Part shown: piece by piece, positions 18,108 through 27,471 of the stretch
Layout: each line of letters starts with the position of its first letter
How positions within the stretch are numbered: the stretch's first letter is position 1
Origin: Mesorhizobium australicum WSM2073
Lineage (GTDB): Bacteria; Pseudomonadota; Alphaproteobacteria; Rhizobiales; Rhizobiaceae
NCBI RefSeq assembly: GCF_000230995.2
Contig: NC_019973.1
Coordinates: 1,750,001 to 1,814,000, forward strand
Length of the DNA: 64,000 nt
Reading direction: 5' to 3'
Program-made: the position numbers and the translations under genes
The notes under the pieces: model-generated
Told to the model about the DNA's origin: nothing
The model's input: only the letters and a program-made list of their open reading frames with translations
Database searches by the model: none

Positions 18108-18532
18108 TTTTGGAGGCCGGCGCCCGGCGGGATCAGCCTGAAATCCGGCAGTTCGCGCAGACCCAGTTCCGGCCCGGCCGGCGAATAGACGACGAACAGC
18201 TGCATGGGCCCGTCGCCGGTGTTGAGCGTCGAATGAAACCGACTCTCCGGCACGTAGATGGTGCAGCCGGGGCCGACTTTCTCCACCACCGGATTGCCCT
18301 TCTCATCCTCGACCATCTGCTCGCCATGGCCCGAGATGACGAAGATAATCTCTTCCGCGCCCGGATGGTTGTGGCGGGTATGGCCCTTGCCTGAGGGCAG
18401 GTCGACGACGCCGCCGGAAAAGCGGGTCGCGCCGTTCACTTCAGGTGCCACCGTCAAAGACAGTTTTCCCCAGTCGAAGCCGAAGGCGCTGACGTCCTTC
18501 GGGTAGACAAACACCTTGCTCCTGTCGGTCAT
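18104..18532 (-). CDS. Cupin domain protein
   Basis: 142-aa single-domain cupin. The metal-binding motif 1 is GKGHTRHNHPGAEEIIFVISG (H, H, E ligands) and motif 2 is PESRFHSTLNTG. ATG 18532 is preferred because AGAAGGG lies 9 nt upstream; ATG 18541, which overlaps the preceding stop as ATGA, is the alternative. Third gene of an operon with a PEP-hydrolase-like TIM barrel and a Tm-1-like protein. Small cupins like this are isomerases, epimerases, dioxygenases or sensors; function not assigned. It overlaps the convergent peptidase gene by 4 bp. Confidence 0.85.
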   Translation of the reverse strand: MTDRSKVFVYPKDVSAFGFDWGKLSLTVAPEVNGATRFSGGVVDLPSGKGHTRHNHPGAEEIIFVISGHGEQMVEDEKGNPVVEKVGPGCTIYVPESRFHSTLNTGDGPMQLFVVYSPAGPELGLRELPDFRLIPPGAGLQN

Positions 18533-18537
18533 CTCTC

Positions 18538-19395
18538 TCATCCCTTCTTGTTCTTTGCGGCGGCGCCGAGCGTCACCGCCTTGAAATCCGCCGTCTGCCC
18601 GGCGATCGCGGCTTCCGCCGGCAGCCGTTCCATCGAGCTCGCGCCATAAAAGCCGTGCAGGCCCTTGGCGTGGGAGAGGATGTAGCGGGCGTCGTCGGGC
18701 ATCGAGATCGGGCCGCCATGGCAAAGCAGGATGACATCGTTGCGCACCGAGCGCGCCGCCTCGGCAATGGCGTCGATGGCAATGACGCAGTCGTCGAGCG
18801 ACTTGGCCGAGGTGGCGCCGATCGAGCCGCCGGTGGTCACGCCCATATGGGCGACGACGACATCGGCGCCCGCCTTGGTCATGGCGCGTGCTTCTTCGGG
18901 GTTGAAGACATAGGGCGTGGTCAGGAGGTCGAGCTTGTGTGCCTCGGCGATCATGTCCACCTCTAGGCCGAAGCCCATGCCGGTCTCTTCGAAACTCTGC
19001 CGCATCTGGCCGTCGAACAGGCCGATGGTGGGAAAGTTCTGAACGCCGGAAAAGCCCATCGTCTTCAGTTCCGCCAGCAGCAGCGGCATGATGACGAAGG
19101 GATCGGTGCCGTTGACGCCGGCCAGCACCGGCGTCTTCTTAACCACCGGCAGCACCTCATAGGCCATCTCCTTGACGATCTCGTTGGCGTTGCCATAGGC
19201 GAGCAGGCCGGCGGCCGAGCCGCGACCAGCCATGCGGTAGCGGCCGGAATTGTAGATGATGATGAGGTCGATGCCGCCGGCCTCCTCGGCCTTGGCCGAC
19301 AGGCCGGTGCCGGCGCCGCCACCGACGATCGGCACGCCTTTGTCGATCATTCCCCGGAACTTTTTCAGTATGTCCTTGCGCGGTATGGCTGGCAT
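18538..19395 (-). CDS. PEP hydrolase-like TIM-barrel protein
   Basis: 285-aa protein of the phosphoenolpyruvate hydrolase-like TIM-barrel family. Landmarks are the N-terminal [32 protein letters not shown], and [12 protein letters not shown] near residue 180. In plant Tm-1 this domain is fused C-terminal to the UPF0261 domain; here the two are separate adjacent genes (the stop-to-start gap is 9 bp), which supports a working complex. The reaction is not established. It lies between the Tm-1-like and cupin genes in one operon. Confidence 0.85.
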   Translation of the reverse strand: MPAIPRKDILKKFRGMIDKGVPIVGGGAGTGLSAKAEEAGGIDLIIIYNSGRYRMAGRGSAAGLLAYGNANEIVKEMAYEVLPVVKKTPVLAGVNGTDPFVIMPLLLAELKTMGFSGVQNFPTIGLFDGQMRQSFEETGMGFGLEVDMIAEAHKLDLLTTPYVFNPEEARAMTKAGADVVVAHMGVTTGGSIGATSAKSLDDCVIAIDAIAEAARSVRNDVILLCHGGPISMPDDARYILSHAKGLHGFYGASSMERLPAEAAIAGQTADFKAVTLGAAAKNKKG

Positions 19396-19404
19396 GTCTG
19401 GGTC

Positions 19405-20601
19405 TCACTGTCTGGCGATGTCGAGAAAGGCCGCGACCGCCGCCTTGGCAAAGTCCGGATCGTTGATGTGCAGCGGCAGGCGGGTGACGCGGCGCGTCGC
19501 ACCCGGCCTGATGGTGCGCTCGACGGCTTCGAACAGAGCTGCGTCGGCTTCCGGATCGAAGAAGGCGCCGCCTTCGATGTCGAGCGCGGAAACGCCTTTT
19601 TCCGGGATCAGGAAATGCACCGGGCCTTCGCAATGGGCGAGCCTTGTGCCGATCCATTCGCCGATCGCGCGGCATTCCCGCGCGGTCGTGCGCATCAGCG
19701 TGACGTTCGGATTGTGCTCGTAGAACAGCCGGCCACGATAATGCTCCGGAATGGTCGATGGCGCCCAGAAATTGACCATGTCGAGCGCGCCGACCGAGCC
19801 GACATAGGGTAGCTTGGTGCGGGCAATGGCACCGAAACGATCCTGGGTCGCCGGCAGCACGCCGCCGAACAGCAGGTCGCAGACCTCGGTCGTGGTGATG
19901 TCGATGACACCCGACAGCAGGCCGCTGTCGGCCAGCTTCTCCATGCTGCGGCCGCCGGTGCCAGTGGCATGGAAGACCATGCAATCATAAGTCGAGCGGA
20001 GGTGTTCAGCGATTGCCGTCACGCAAGGCGTGGTGACGCCGAACATGGTGAGGCCGATCGAGGCCTTGCCGTCCGCCGCAGGCGCCGGATTGACCGCCAT
20101 GCCCGCTATCGCCTGGGCGGCGTTGTGCAGCACGACACGAGACAGCCGGTTGAGGCCGGCCATGTCGGTCACCGATGGCATCATGATGATGTCGGACACG
20201 TCCACATAGGGGGCGGTGTCGCCCGAGGCCAGCGTGGAGACCATGAGCTTGGGCAGACCGAGCGGCAGCGCGCGCATGCCCGCTGTGATGATCGAGGTGC
20301 CCCCGCCGCCGCCAATGCCGATGATGCCCGATATGTCGTCGCGGGACTGGACAAAGCGCGTGAAGGCCCCAGCCATTGCCGCAACCGATCTGCCGCGGTC
20401 GTCGATGCCGAGCACCGCACCGCGGCCATCGGGATGATGGGCGGCGACCTCTTCAGCCGAGACGTCGACCGGCACGGTCGCGCCTCGCGTGCCGACATCG
20501 ACACGGCAGACGACGGCACCCGTCGCGGCGATCGCATCGGCCAGGAATGCGAGTTCCTCGCCCTTGGTGTCGGCGGTGCCCACCACATGGATGCGCTTCA
20601 T
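19405..20601 (-). CDS. Tm-1-like ATP-binding domain protein (UPF0261)
   Basis: 398-aa protein of the UPF0261/Tm-1 N-terminal family. It starts [17 protein letters not shown], has the glycine-rich loop GIGGGGGTS near residue 100, and the conserved GVTTPCV and [12 protein letters not shown] segments. The ATP-binding assignment comes from the plant Tm-1 resistance protein; the bacterial role is unknown. ATG 20601 gives the canonical N-terminus; longer frames upstream are unsupported. First gene of the operon Tm-1-like, PEP-hydrolase-like, cupin, and divergent from a TetR regulator. Confidence 0.88.
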   Translation of the reverse strand: MKRIHVVGTADTKGEELAFLADAIAATGAVVCRVDVGTRGATVPVDVSAEEVAAHHPDGRGAVLGIDDRGRSVAAMAGAFTRFVQSRDDISGIIGIGGGGGTSIITAGMRALPLGLPKLMVSTLASGDTAPYVDVSDIIMMPSVTDMAGLNRLSRVVLHNAAQAIAGMAVNPAPAADGKASIGLTMFGVTTPCVTAIAEHLRSTYDCMVFHATGTGGRSMEKLADSGLLSGVIDITTTEVCDLLFGGVLPATQDRFGAIARTKLPYVGSVGALDMVNFWAPSTIPEHYRGRLFYEHNPNVTLMRTTARECRAIGEWIGTRLAHCEGPVHFLIPEKGVSALDIEGGAFFDPEADAALFEAVERTIRPGATRRVTRLPLHINDPDFAKAAVAAFLDIARQ

Positions 20602-20640
20602 CCGCGCCTCCCTCTGCTGGTTGGTTCGAAGGTGGTGATG

Positions 20641-20653
20641 TTCATCAGATGAA
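20641..20653. promoter_or_regulatory. Palindrome in Tm-1-like/TetR divergent promoter
   Basis: TTCATC-A-GATGAA, perfect 6-bp arms, 40 bp upstream of the Tm-1-like start and 88 bp upstream of tetR. It is a candidate operator for the TetR regulator; inference from position. Confidence 0.35.
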
Positions 20654-20740
20654 AGCTTTGTGCGCCGTAGAGCGTCAACGTGGCCACTCCAGGAAAAGGG
20701 CTGCCATTGCAAATTTTTGAGACGCGCGTATCGTATTGGC

Positions 20741-21421
20741 ATGGATGTCTCACGTCAACAACCCGCAACGGACGACAACGCCGGGGAGAGAGCAGAGCGC
20801 GGACCGCGGGCGCGGACAAAGCGGCTGATGCTGGAAACGGCCACGCGGCTGATGCAGGCGGGTGGGACGCCTTCGGTCAGCGAGGTGGCGGAGGCAGCCG
20901 AGGTCTCCCGGGCCACGGCCTACCGTTACTTCCCCAGCCAGGCAGCCCTGGTGCAGACCGTCGTCGACGAGGGGCTGGGGCCAATCTTGACCTGGAAGTC
21001 CACTGCCGCCGATGCCGAGCGCCGCGTCACCGAACTGTTCGATACGGCCATGCCGCGCATCGAGGCCTTCGAGGCGACATTCAAGGCTGCTTTGAAGCTG
21101 TCGCTCGATCAATGGGCGCGGCGCCAGGCGGGCACGCTGGGCGGAGAGCCGGCCTTCACGCGCGGCCATCGCGTCGAATTGCTGAAGGAGGCGCTCACGC
21201 CGCTCAAGGGCCGCTTGCCGCCGCGCGACTTCAAGCGGCTGGCGCAGGCTCTGTCGCTGATCTTCGGCGTGGAGGTGCTGATCGTGCTCAAGGATATATG
21301 GGGGCTGGACAGCCGCCGGATGATGTCGGTGGCGCAATGGGCGGCGAGTGCGCTGGTGCGCACAGCAATCGCGGAGTCGGCTTATGGTGGTGATGAGTCC
21401 GCTTCAGGAGCGGCGAAATAG
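20741..21421 (+). CDS. TetR family transcriptional regulator
   Basis: 226-aa TetR-like regulator. The N-terminal helix-turn-helix lies in [20 protein letters not shown] (about residues 45-65), followed by an all-alpha ligand domain. It is divergent from the Tm-1-like/PEP-hydrolase/cupin operon and probably controls it. ATG 20741 has no ribosome-binding site; TTGCAA (20707-20712) and TATCGT (20729-20734), 16 bp apart, would start transcription about at the ATG, so the mRNA may be leaderless. Confidence 0.88.
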   Translation: MDVSRQQPATDDNAGERAERGPRARTKRLMLETATRLMQAGGTPSVSEVAEAAEVSRATAYRYFPSQAALVQTVVDEGLGPILTWKSTAADAERRVTELFDTAMPRIEAFEATFKAALKLSLDQWARRQAGTLGGEPAFTRGHRVELLKEALTPLKGRLPPRDFKRLAQALSLIFGVEVLIVLKDIWGLDSRRMMSVAQWAASALVRTAIAESAYGGDESASGAAK

Positions 21422-21425
21422 CCCC

Positions 21426-21444
21426 AATCTGGTTGGACCAGATT
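21426..21444. promoter_or_regulatory. Operator-like palindrome AATCTGGT-TGG-ACCAGATT
   Basis: The best copy in the window: perfect 8-bp arms around a 3-bp spacer. It lies 5 bp after the TetR stop and upstream of the CUT1 transporter operon. Symmetry and core match FadR-type GntR operators. Confidence 0.65.
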
Positions 21445-21604
21445 TGCCTGCATACCGCTGATCCTAGCCCAAAATGCGATCATGGGGCAAGGTCAATGTA
21501 TATCATTGAGTAGGAAAATCATTGGAAAACAGGCAGATAAAGCTTTAATTCGACAGTAACGGCCCATGCCGGCTTTCAAGAAAGGGCTTGACGTCGCCGC
21601 AGGA

Positions 21605-21617
21605 TTGGTAATACCAG
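21605..21617. promoter_or_regulatory. Operator-like palindrome TTGGT-AAT-ACCAG
   Basis: Second site in the transporter promoter region, TGGT-N3-ACCA core intact with one outer mismatch, 165 bp upstream of the substrate-binding gene start. Confidence 0.55.
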
Positions 21618-21781
21618 ATCAAGGAAGATAAGCGGATCGAAAGTGAGGGCTGCGATCCATTTCCGGACAGAGCGAGGAGGCTCCGAATTCGGAAAAGCGC
21701 GACCACGGGAGGAACTACCAGGGCCGGCTCCGTCGCTGGCTCGTACGACAAGGTAGAATGCGCACAAGGGAGGAAATCATT

Positions 21782-23098
21782 ATGCGCAAGTTAGTGACCA
21801 GCATGCTTGCTGGTATCGGCTTAACGCTTGCCTGCGGAACGTCCGTCTACGCGCAGGAAAAGTCGCTCACCATTTTCTGGGCGGAATGGGATCCGGCCAA
21901 TTACCTGCAGGAACTCGGCAACGAGTACGAGAAGGAAACCGGCGTCAAGATCACGGTGGAGACCACGCCCTGGTCCGACTTCCAGACCAAGGCATTTACC
22001 GAGTTCAACGCCCATGGCGACGCCTATGACCTGGTCGTCGGCGACTCGCAGTGGCTCGGCGCCGGCTCCACCGGCGGCCACTACGTCGACCTGACCGACT
22101 TCTTCAAGAAGCATGATCTCGGCAACGTCATGGCACCGGCGACGGTGAAATATTATGCCGAGTATCCCGGCAACAGCGGCAAATACTGGGCGATCCCGCT
22201 TGAGGGCGACGCCGTCGGCTGGTCCTATCGCAAGGATTGGTTCGAGGATCCCAAGGAAAAGGAAGCCTTCAAGGCCAAATACGGCTACGACCTCGACGTG
22301 CCGAAGGATTTCAAGGCGCTGCGCGACATCGCCGAGTTCTTCCACCGGCCGGATCAGAAGAGATACGGCATCGCCATCTACACCGACAATTCCTACGACG
22401 CGATGGCGATGGGCTTCGAGAACGCGCTGTTCTCCTATGGCGGTGAGCTGGGCGACTACACGACCTACAAGGTCGACGGTCACATCAACTCCGACAAGGC
22501 GGTGGCCGCGCTCGATGCCTACAAGGAGCTCTACAAGTTCACGCCTCCGGGCTGGGCCAAATCGTTCTTCGTCGAGGACAACCAGGCAATCACGGAAAAC
22601 CTGGCCGCGATGAGCATGAACTTCTTCGCGTTCTTCCCCTCGCTGATCAACGAAGCGTCGAACCCGAATGCCAAGAACACCGGCTTCTTCGCCAACCCTC
22701 CCGGCCCAAATGGCGACCAGTTCGCCGCACTCGGCGGGCAAGGCATCTCCGTCATCTCGTACTCGAAGAAGCAGGACGAGGCGATGAAGTTCCTCGAATG
22801 GTTCATCAAGGACGAGACCCAGAAGAAGTGGGCGGCCCTTGGCGGCTATACCTGCAGCCAGGCGGTGCTCAAGTCGCCTGAGTTCCAGAACGCCACGCCC
22901 TACAACAAGGCCTTCTACGAGACCATGTTCAAGGTGAAGGATTTCTGGGCAGTGCCGGAATACGCAGAACTGCTGCAGCAGCTCAACCAGCGCGTCTACC
23001 CCTACATGATCGGCGGCAGCGGCACCGCCAAGGAAACGCTGGACGCATTGGCGGGAGACTGGAACGCGACCTTCAAGAAATACGGCCGCGTCCAATAA
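21782..23098 (+). CDS. CUT1 sugar ABC transporter substrate-binding protein
   Basis: 438-aa family 1 extracellular solute-binding protein. Signal peptide about residues 1-24 (MRKLVTSM..., hydrophobic core, VYAQ). Mature segments FWAEWDPANYLQELGNEYEK and YDLVVGDSQWLG are typical of polyol/sugar binders. ATG 21782 follows GGGAGGAAA. It heads the operon of two permeases, a small membrane protein and two ATPases. A strong T-tailed hairpin (23113-23150) follows, so part of the transcripts should end there. Ligand unknown; glycerol, polyol or a sugar derivative are possible. Confidence 0.92.
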   Translation: MRKLVTSMLAGIGLTLACGTSVYAQEKSLTIFWAEWDPANYLQELGNEYEKETGVKITVETTPWSDFQTKAFTEFNAHGDAYDLVVGDSQWLGAGSTGGHYVDLTDFFKKHDLGNVMAPATVKYYAEYPGNSGKYWAIPLEGDAVGWSYRKDWFEDPKEKEAFKAKYGYDLDVPKDFKALRDIAEFFHRPDQKRYGIAIYTDNSYDAMAMGFENALFSYGGELGDYTTYKVDGHINSDKAVAALDAYKELYKFTPPGWAKSFFVEDNQAITENLAAMSMNFFAFFPSLINEASNPNAKNTGFFANPPGPNGDQFAALGGQGISVISYSKKQDEAMKFLEWFIKDETQKKWAALGGYTCSQAVLKSPEFQNATPYNKAFYETMFKVKDFWAVPEYAELLQQLNQRVYPYMIGGSGTAKETLDALAGDWNATFKKYGRVQ

Positions 23099-23112
23099 TC
23101 CTTCATGTCCCG

Positions 23113-23150
23113 CGGAGGGGGCGATGTCGCCTCCTCCGTTTCTTTTTCTT
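23113..23150 (+). terminator. Intrinsic terminator/attenuator after the CUT1 binding-protein gene
   Basis: CGGAGGGGGCGA-TG-TCGCCTCCTCCG (23113-23138, 11 of 12 pairs) followed by TTTCTTTTTCTT. It sits between the binding-protein gene and the first permease in the same operon, so it probably reduces downstream expression. Confidence 0.7.
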
Positions 23151-23167
23151 GAACCGGGAGCAGGGTC

Positions 23168-24073
23168 TTGGCGACCACGATGATCACCACCCTCGACAGA
23201 TCCTCGCGCGCCGCGGCACGCGGCCTAAGCGATATCTCCATCCGCAATCTCTTCATCATCCCGACGGTTCTGTTCCTGATCGTCTTCAACATTTTTCCGC
23301 TGATCTACTCGCTCGGCTATTCCTTCACCGACTTCCGCGCGTCGACCAATGCGCCGGCGAATTTCGTCGGGCTGCAGAATTATCGCGACCTGCTCAACGA
23401 CCCTTATGTCTGGTCGAACTTCGCCATCACGGCGAAATACGTGATTGTCTCGGTCGTCGGACAGCTGCTTGTCGGCTTCGGCGTGGCGATGCTGCTCAAC
23501 CGGGACATTCCGCTCAAGGGTCTTATCACCACGCTGCTGCTGCTGCCGATGATGCTGTCGATGGCGGTGGTCGGGCTGTTCTGGAAACTGCTTTACGACC
23601 CGTCATGGGGGGTTATCAACTATGCGCTCGGGCTCGGCAATTTCGAGTGGCTGGCCGACCCCAAGATGGCGCTCTACGCTGTTGCGTTGACCGACATCTG
23701 GATGTGGTCGCCCTTCGTCATGCTGCTGTCGCTGGCCGGGCTGTCGGCGGTGCCGAAGCATCTCTATGAGGCCGCCGCGATCGACCGCGCCGGGCCGTTC
23801 TACACGTTCTTCCGCATCACCCTGCCGCTGGTCGCGCCGATCCTGATGATCGCCGTCATCTTCCGCACCATGGAAGCCTTCAAGACCTTCGATCTCGCCT
23901 ACATCCTGACCAGCCAGCCGACGGCCGAGCTGATCTCGATCCGGCTCTACAAGATGGCGTTCCAGGAATGGCAGACCGGGCGCTCCTGCGCAATGGCCTA
24001 CATCGTGCTGATAATGGTGCTGGCGATCACCAACATCTACGTCAAATATCTCAACAAGGTGAAGGAGCGCTGA
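23168..24073 (+). CDS. CUT1 sugar ABC transporter permease (MalF-like)
   Basis: 301-aa inner-membrane permease with six hydrophobic segments and the EAA loop YEAAAIDRAGPFYTFFRITLP. Start TTG 23168 is chosen because GGGAG lies 7 nt upstream; ATG 23180 is the alternative. It forms the channel with the next gene, which starts two bases after its stop region. Confidence 0.92.
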   Translation: MATTMITTLDRSSRAAARGLSDISIRNLFIIPTVLFLIVFNIFPLIYSLGYSFTDFRASTNAPANFVGLQNYRDLLNDPYVWSNFAITAKYVIVSVVGQLLVGFGVAMLLNRDIPLKGLITTLLLLPMMLSMAVVGLFWKLLYDPSWGVINYALGLGNFEWLADPKMALYAVALTDIWMWSPFVMLLSLAGLSAVPKHLYEAAAIDRAGPFYTFFRITLPLVAPILMIAVIFRTMEAFKTFDLAYILTSQPTAELISIRLYKMAFQEWQTGRSCAMAYIVLIMVLAITNIYVKYLNKVKER

Positions 24074-24074
24074 G

Positions 24075-25034
24075 ATGGCGGCCGTCCGCACTTCTTCCGA
24101 AATCACCTTCAACCGCGTCGCCATAGTCGCCGTGCTGCTGGTGACGATCATCTTCCTGGCGCCGATCTACTGGATCGCCTCGACAGCGTTCAAGCCGCGC
24201 AATCTTGCCACCACCATTCCGCCGACCGTCGTCTTCCAGCCGGAGATATCGCCGTTCGTGAAGCTGTTCACCAAGCGCTCTCAATTGCGCAGTCCGCCGT
24301 CGCCGGAAGAGTATGCGGCGGCCCCATGGTGGGAGCGCGTCGTCTTCGACGGTGGCGAAAAGATCGTGCGCGACGGCAAGGGCCAGGTGCAGTGGTCGGG
24401 CTATCCGAGCCGCTTCCTGAACTCGCTGATCATCGCCATCACGTCGACGGTGCTGGCCGTCGGCATGGGCACGTTCACCGCCTATGGCTTCTCGCGCTTC
24501 AGGGTGAAGGGGGAGGCGGACCTGCTCTTCTTCATCCTGTCGACACGCATGCTGCCACCGGTGGTGGTCGCGATCCCGATGTTCCTGATGTACCGAGCGG
24601 TCGGCCTCAACGATACCCACATCGGGCTGATCATTCTCTACACCGCCTTCAACCTGTCGTTCTCGGTGTGGCTGATGAAGGGTTTCATGGATGAAATCCC
24701 GAAGGAATATGAGGAGGCGGCACTGGTCGACGGCTACACGCGCATGGAAGCCTTCTTCAAGATCGTGCTGCCGGAGGCCGCCACCGGCATCGCCGCCACC
24801 GCTGTCTTCTGCTTCATCACGGCGTGGAACGAATACGCGTTCGCGCTGATCATGACCAACCGCCGCGCCCAGACGGCGCCGCCGTTCATCCCGAGCCAGG
24901 TCGGTTCGGGCCTGCCGGACTGGACGGTGATCGCCGCCGGCACCTTCCTGTTCCTGCTGCCGGTCGCCATCTTCACCTTCCTGCTCCGCAACCATCTGCT
25001 GCGCGGCATGTCCTTCGGAGCGATCCGCAAATGA
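24075..25034 (+). CDS. CUT1 sugar ABC transporter permease (MalG-like)
   Basis: 319-aa permease with an N-terminal membrane segment (about 14-36), a long periplasmic loop of about 70 residues (40-110), five further hydrophobic segments, and the EAA loop YEEAALVDGYTRMEAFFKIVLP. It ends in ATGA shared with the start of the small membrane protein gene. Confidence 0.92.
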   Translation: MAAVRTSSEITFNRVAIVAVLLVTIIFLAPIYWIASTAFKPRNLATTIPPTVVFQPEISPFVKLFTKRSQLRSPPSPEEYAAAPWWERVVFDGGEKIVRDGKGQVQWSGYPSRFLNSLIIAITSTVLAVGMGTFTAYGFSRFRVKGEADLLFFILSTRMLPPVVVAIPMFLMYRAVGLNDTHIGLIILYTAFNLSFSVWLMKGFMDEIPKEYEEAALVDGYTRMEAFFKIVLPEAATGIAATAVFCFITAWNEYAFALIMTNRRAQTAPPFIPSQVGSGLPDWTVIAAGTFLFLLPVAIFTFLLRNHLLRGMSFGAIRK

Positions 25035-25261
25035 GCTTTCGCGCCATCAATCAGAAATATCTGGAACCGGGTTCGCAGATACTCATGGTGCTCGGCATCG
25101 TGGCCCTCTGCCAGCCCTGGAACATGACCCTGCACACCTACGGCCTGACCATCATCCTGATCGGGCTGATCGGCTTCAACATCACCTCGAAGATCGCCCC
25201 CGAGGAACAGGCCGGCACCGGTCATGCCGGGGACGCGCGAAATCCGGGAGCACAGCATTGA
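25031..25261 (+). CDS. Small membrane protein in CUT1 transporter operon
   Basis: 76-aa protein with two hydrophobic stretches (about 17-30 and 36-52, ending in NITSKI). It starts at ATG 25031, overlapping the permease stop by 4 bp, and its stop TGA overlaps the TTG start of the next ATPase by 3 bp, so it is translated as part of the operon. A small membrane protein also occurs in the rhizobial glycerol transporter operon (GlpU with two ATPases GlpS and GlpT); the similarity of layout is suggestive, but I cannot show homology. Function unknown. Confidence 0.75.
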   Translation: MSFRAINQKYLEPGSQILMVLGIVALCQPWNMTLHTYGLTIILIGLIGFNITSKIAPEEQAGTGHAGDARNPGAQH

Positions 25262-26361
25262 CCCAGATCGAGCTTCGCGGTGTCCAGAAATTCTTCGGTG
25301 CCGTCCAGGTCATCAAGGACCTCAACCTCAAGATCGCGGACAATGAGTTCATCGTGCTGCTCGGCCAGTCCGGTTGCGGCAAGACGACGACGTTGCGCGC
25401 CATCGCCGGACTGGAAACCATCGACGAGGGCGACATCCTCATCGACGGCAAGCCGGTCCAGCATCTGAAGGCCGCCGACCGCGACATCGCCATGGTGTTC
25501 CAGTCATTCTCGCTCTACCCGCATATGAGCGTCTACGAAAACATCGCCTTTCCGTTGCGCGCCACGCGCAAGAGCAAAAGCGAGATCGACCAGGAAGTGC
25601 GCTCGGTCGCCAAGACGCTGCAGATAACGGATCTGCTGGCGAAGAAGCCGTCGGCGCTTTCGGGCGGCGACATGCAGCGCGTTGCGATCGGCCGAGCGCT
25701 GGTGCGGCGGCCGAAGGCGATGCTGATGGATGAGCCGATCGGCGCGCTCGACGCCAAATTGCGCGAAGAGATGCGGGCCGAGATCAAGCGGCTGCACATC
25801 AAGCAGGGCTCGACCACCATCTATGTCACGCACGACCAGATCGAGGCGATGAGTCTCGCGGATCGTATCGTCATCATGCATGAGGGCGTGCTGCAGCAAG
25901 TGGGAACGCCCGACGAGGTCTATTCGCGTCCGGCCAATCTGTTCGTGGCCCAATTCGTCGGCAGTCCGGTGATGAATGTCGCCGACGCGGCGGTTGCCGA
26001 AACAACGTCATCGGCCTCGGTCACCGTTGGTGGAGCGGCTTCCGGCTTCGAGTTTCCGCGGGCGCTGCTGTCGAAACTCAATGGCCACGCCAGCGGCCAA
26101 CTCGCACTCGGCATCCGGCCGGAAGGCGTCCTCATTCGTCGTGACGCGGCCGATGGCTTCATGGCCGTCGAGACGCAGATCGTCGAACCGCTCGGCTCCT
26201 TCGACATCGTCGACCTCAAGGTTGGCTCGAAAATGCTGCGGGCCCGCACCAAGAGCGGCTTCGTTGCCGGACCGGGCGAGAAGGTGTTTGCCCGAATCGA
26301 TCCGACCCAGGCGCATTTCTTCGACAAGGCAAGCGGCAGGTCGCTTGAGGTGAGGCTCTGA
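25258..26361 (+). CDS. CUT1 sugar ABC transporter ATP-binding protein 1
   Basis: 367-aa ATPase of the MalK/UgpC type. Walker A GQSGCGKTT, signature LSGGDMQRVAIGRA, Walker B AMLMDEPIGALDAKLREEM. The C-terminal regulatory OB-fold domain covers about residues 240-365. TTG start at 25258 with GGGAG 8 nt upstream, overlapping the small membrane protein stop. A second ATPase follows immediately, so the transporter likely uses a heterodimer. Confidence 0.93.
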   Translation: MTQIELRGVQKFFGAVQVIKDLNLKIADNEFIVLLGQSGCGKTTTLRAIAGLETIDEGDILIDGKPVQHLKAADRDIAMVFQSFSLYPHMSVYENIAFPLRATRKSKSEIDQEVRSVAKTLQITDLLAKKPSALSGGDMQRVAIGRALVRRPKAMLMDEPIGALDAKLREEMRAEIKRLHIKQGSTTIYVTHDQIEAMSLADRIVIMHEGVLQQVGTPDEVYSRPANLFVAQFVGSPVMNVADAAVAETTSSASVTVGGAASGFEFPRALLSKLNGHASGQLALGIRPEGVLIRRDAADGFMAVETQIVEPLGSFDIVDLKVGSKMLRARTKSGFVAGPGEKVFARIDPTQAHFFDKASGRSLEVRL

Positions 26362-27464
26362 TGGCCCATATCCAGCTCAAGAACATCTCCAAGACTTTCG
26401 GCAACCACACGGCCTTGACCGGGCTCGACCTCGACATCGCCGATGGCGAATTCTTTGTCCTGCTCGGCGAGACGGGCGCCGGCAAGACGACGACGCTGCG
26501 GCTGATTGCCGGTCTGGAGAAGCCGAGCGAGGGGCAGGTCTTCATCGACGGCGTCGACGTCGCCGACTGGGGTGCGGCCGAGCGCGACGTGGCGCTGGTG
26601 CTGCAGCAATATTCGCTCTACCCGCGCTACACGGTGCGCGAAAACCTCGAATTTCCGCTGAAACCGAAGATCCGCCGGCTGCCGGATGCCGAGATCAAGG
26701 ACCGCGTCGACCGCGCCGCCCGCACGCTGCGGATCGAGCACCTGCTCGACCGCAAGACCGACCGCCTGTCCGGCGGCGAGATGCAGCGCGTCTCCATCGG
26801 CCGTGCCATCGTGCGCAAGCCGCGCGTGTTCTTGATGGACGAGCCGCTGTCGGCGCTCGACGCCAAATTGCGCGAGGCGCTCCGCACCGAATTGAAGAAC
26901 CTGCAGATACAGCTTGGCGCCACCTTCCTGTTCGTGACCCACGACCAGATCGAGGCGATGTCGATGGGCGACAAGGTCGGCGTGCTCAACCATGGCCGCA
27001 TCATCCAGACCGGCACGCCGCACGAGATCTACAACAATCCGCGCGACACCTATGTGGCGAGCTTCGTCGGCTCGCCGCCGATGAACCTCATCGACGGCAG
27101 GCTGGTTAACGGCCGCGCGGTGATGGCGCCATTGAATTTCGAACTGCCCTTCGCGGGGGCGGCCAAGATTTTTACGGGGGCTGGGGCGAGTGCGGCGACC
27201 GACGGTCGCCCGCTCGTCTTCGGCATCCGTCCGGAGGATGTCTATCTGGAAAGCGGCGCACCGGTCGAGGCGCGTGTCCACGACGTCGAGAACCATGGCG
27301 TGGAAAAGATCCTGACGCTGCGGGTCGGCGATACAACGCTTCGCGCCACGGTGCCGGCCAGGACCGATGTCGCGATCGAGCAACCGGTGCGCTTTGCCTG
27401 GAATCCCGACAAGGTGGTGCTGTTCGACAAGGGCAGTGGTGTCAGCCTGCGGCACGCATCATAG
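26361..27464 (+). CDS. CUT1 sugar ABC transporter ATP-binding protein 2
   Basis: 367-aa MalK/UgpC-type ATPase. Walker A is GETGAGKTT, an unusual Thr-Gly variant of the loop; signature LSGGEMQRVSIGRA; Walker B VFLMDEPLSALDAKLREAL; C-terminal OB-fold domain. The ATG overlaps the stop of ATPase 1 in TGATG. The sequence is clearly different from ATPase 1, indicating an old duplication rather than a recent copy. Confidence 0.93.
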   Translation: MAHIQLKNISKTFGNHTALTGLDLDIADGEFFVLLGETGAGKTTTLRLIAGLEKPSEGQVFIDGVDVADWGAAERDVALVLQQYSLYPRYTVRENLEFPLKPKIRRLPDAEIKDRVDRAARTLRIEHLLDRKTDRLSGGEMQRVSIGRAIVRKPRVFLMDEPLSALDAKLREALRTELKNLQIQLGATFLFVTHDQIEAMSMGDKVGVLNHGRIIQTGTPHEIYNNPRDTYVASFVGSPPMNLIDGRLVNGRAVMAPLNFELPFAGAAKIFTGAGASAATDGRPLVFGIRPEDVYLESGAPVEARVHDVENHGVEKILTLRVGDTTLRATVPARTDVAIEQPVRFAWNPDKVVLFDKGSGVSLRHAS

Positions 27465-27471
27465 GGCGCGG

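Larger units (their letters stand above)
21422..21781 (+). promoter_or_regulatory. 360-bp promoter region of the CUT1 transporter operon
   Basis: No gene is supported. It holds two CTGGT-N3-ACCAG-type palindromes, 21426-21444 and 21605-21617, and GGGAGGAAA about 8 nt before the ATG at 21782. The segment 21475-21560 is notably A/T-richer than the surroundings, consistent with a promoter. Confidence 0.6.
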
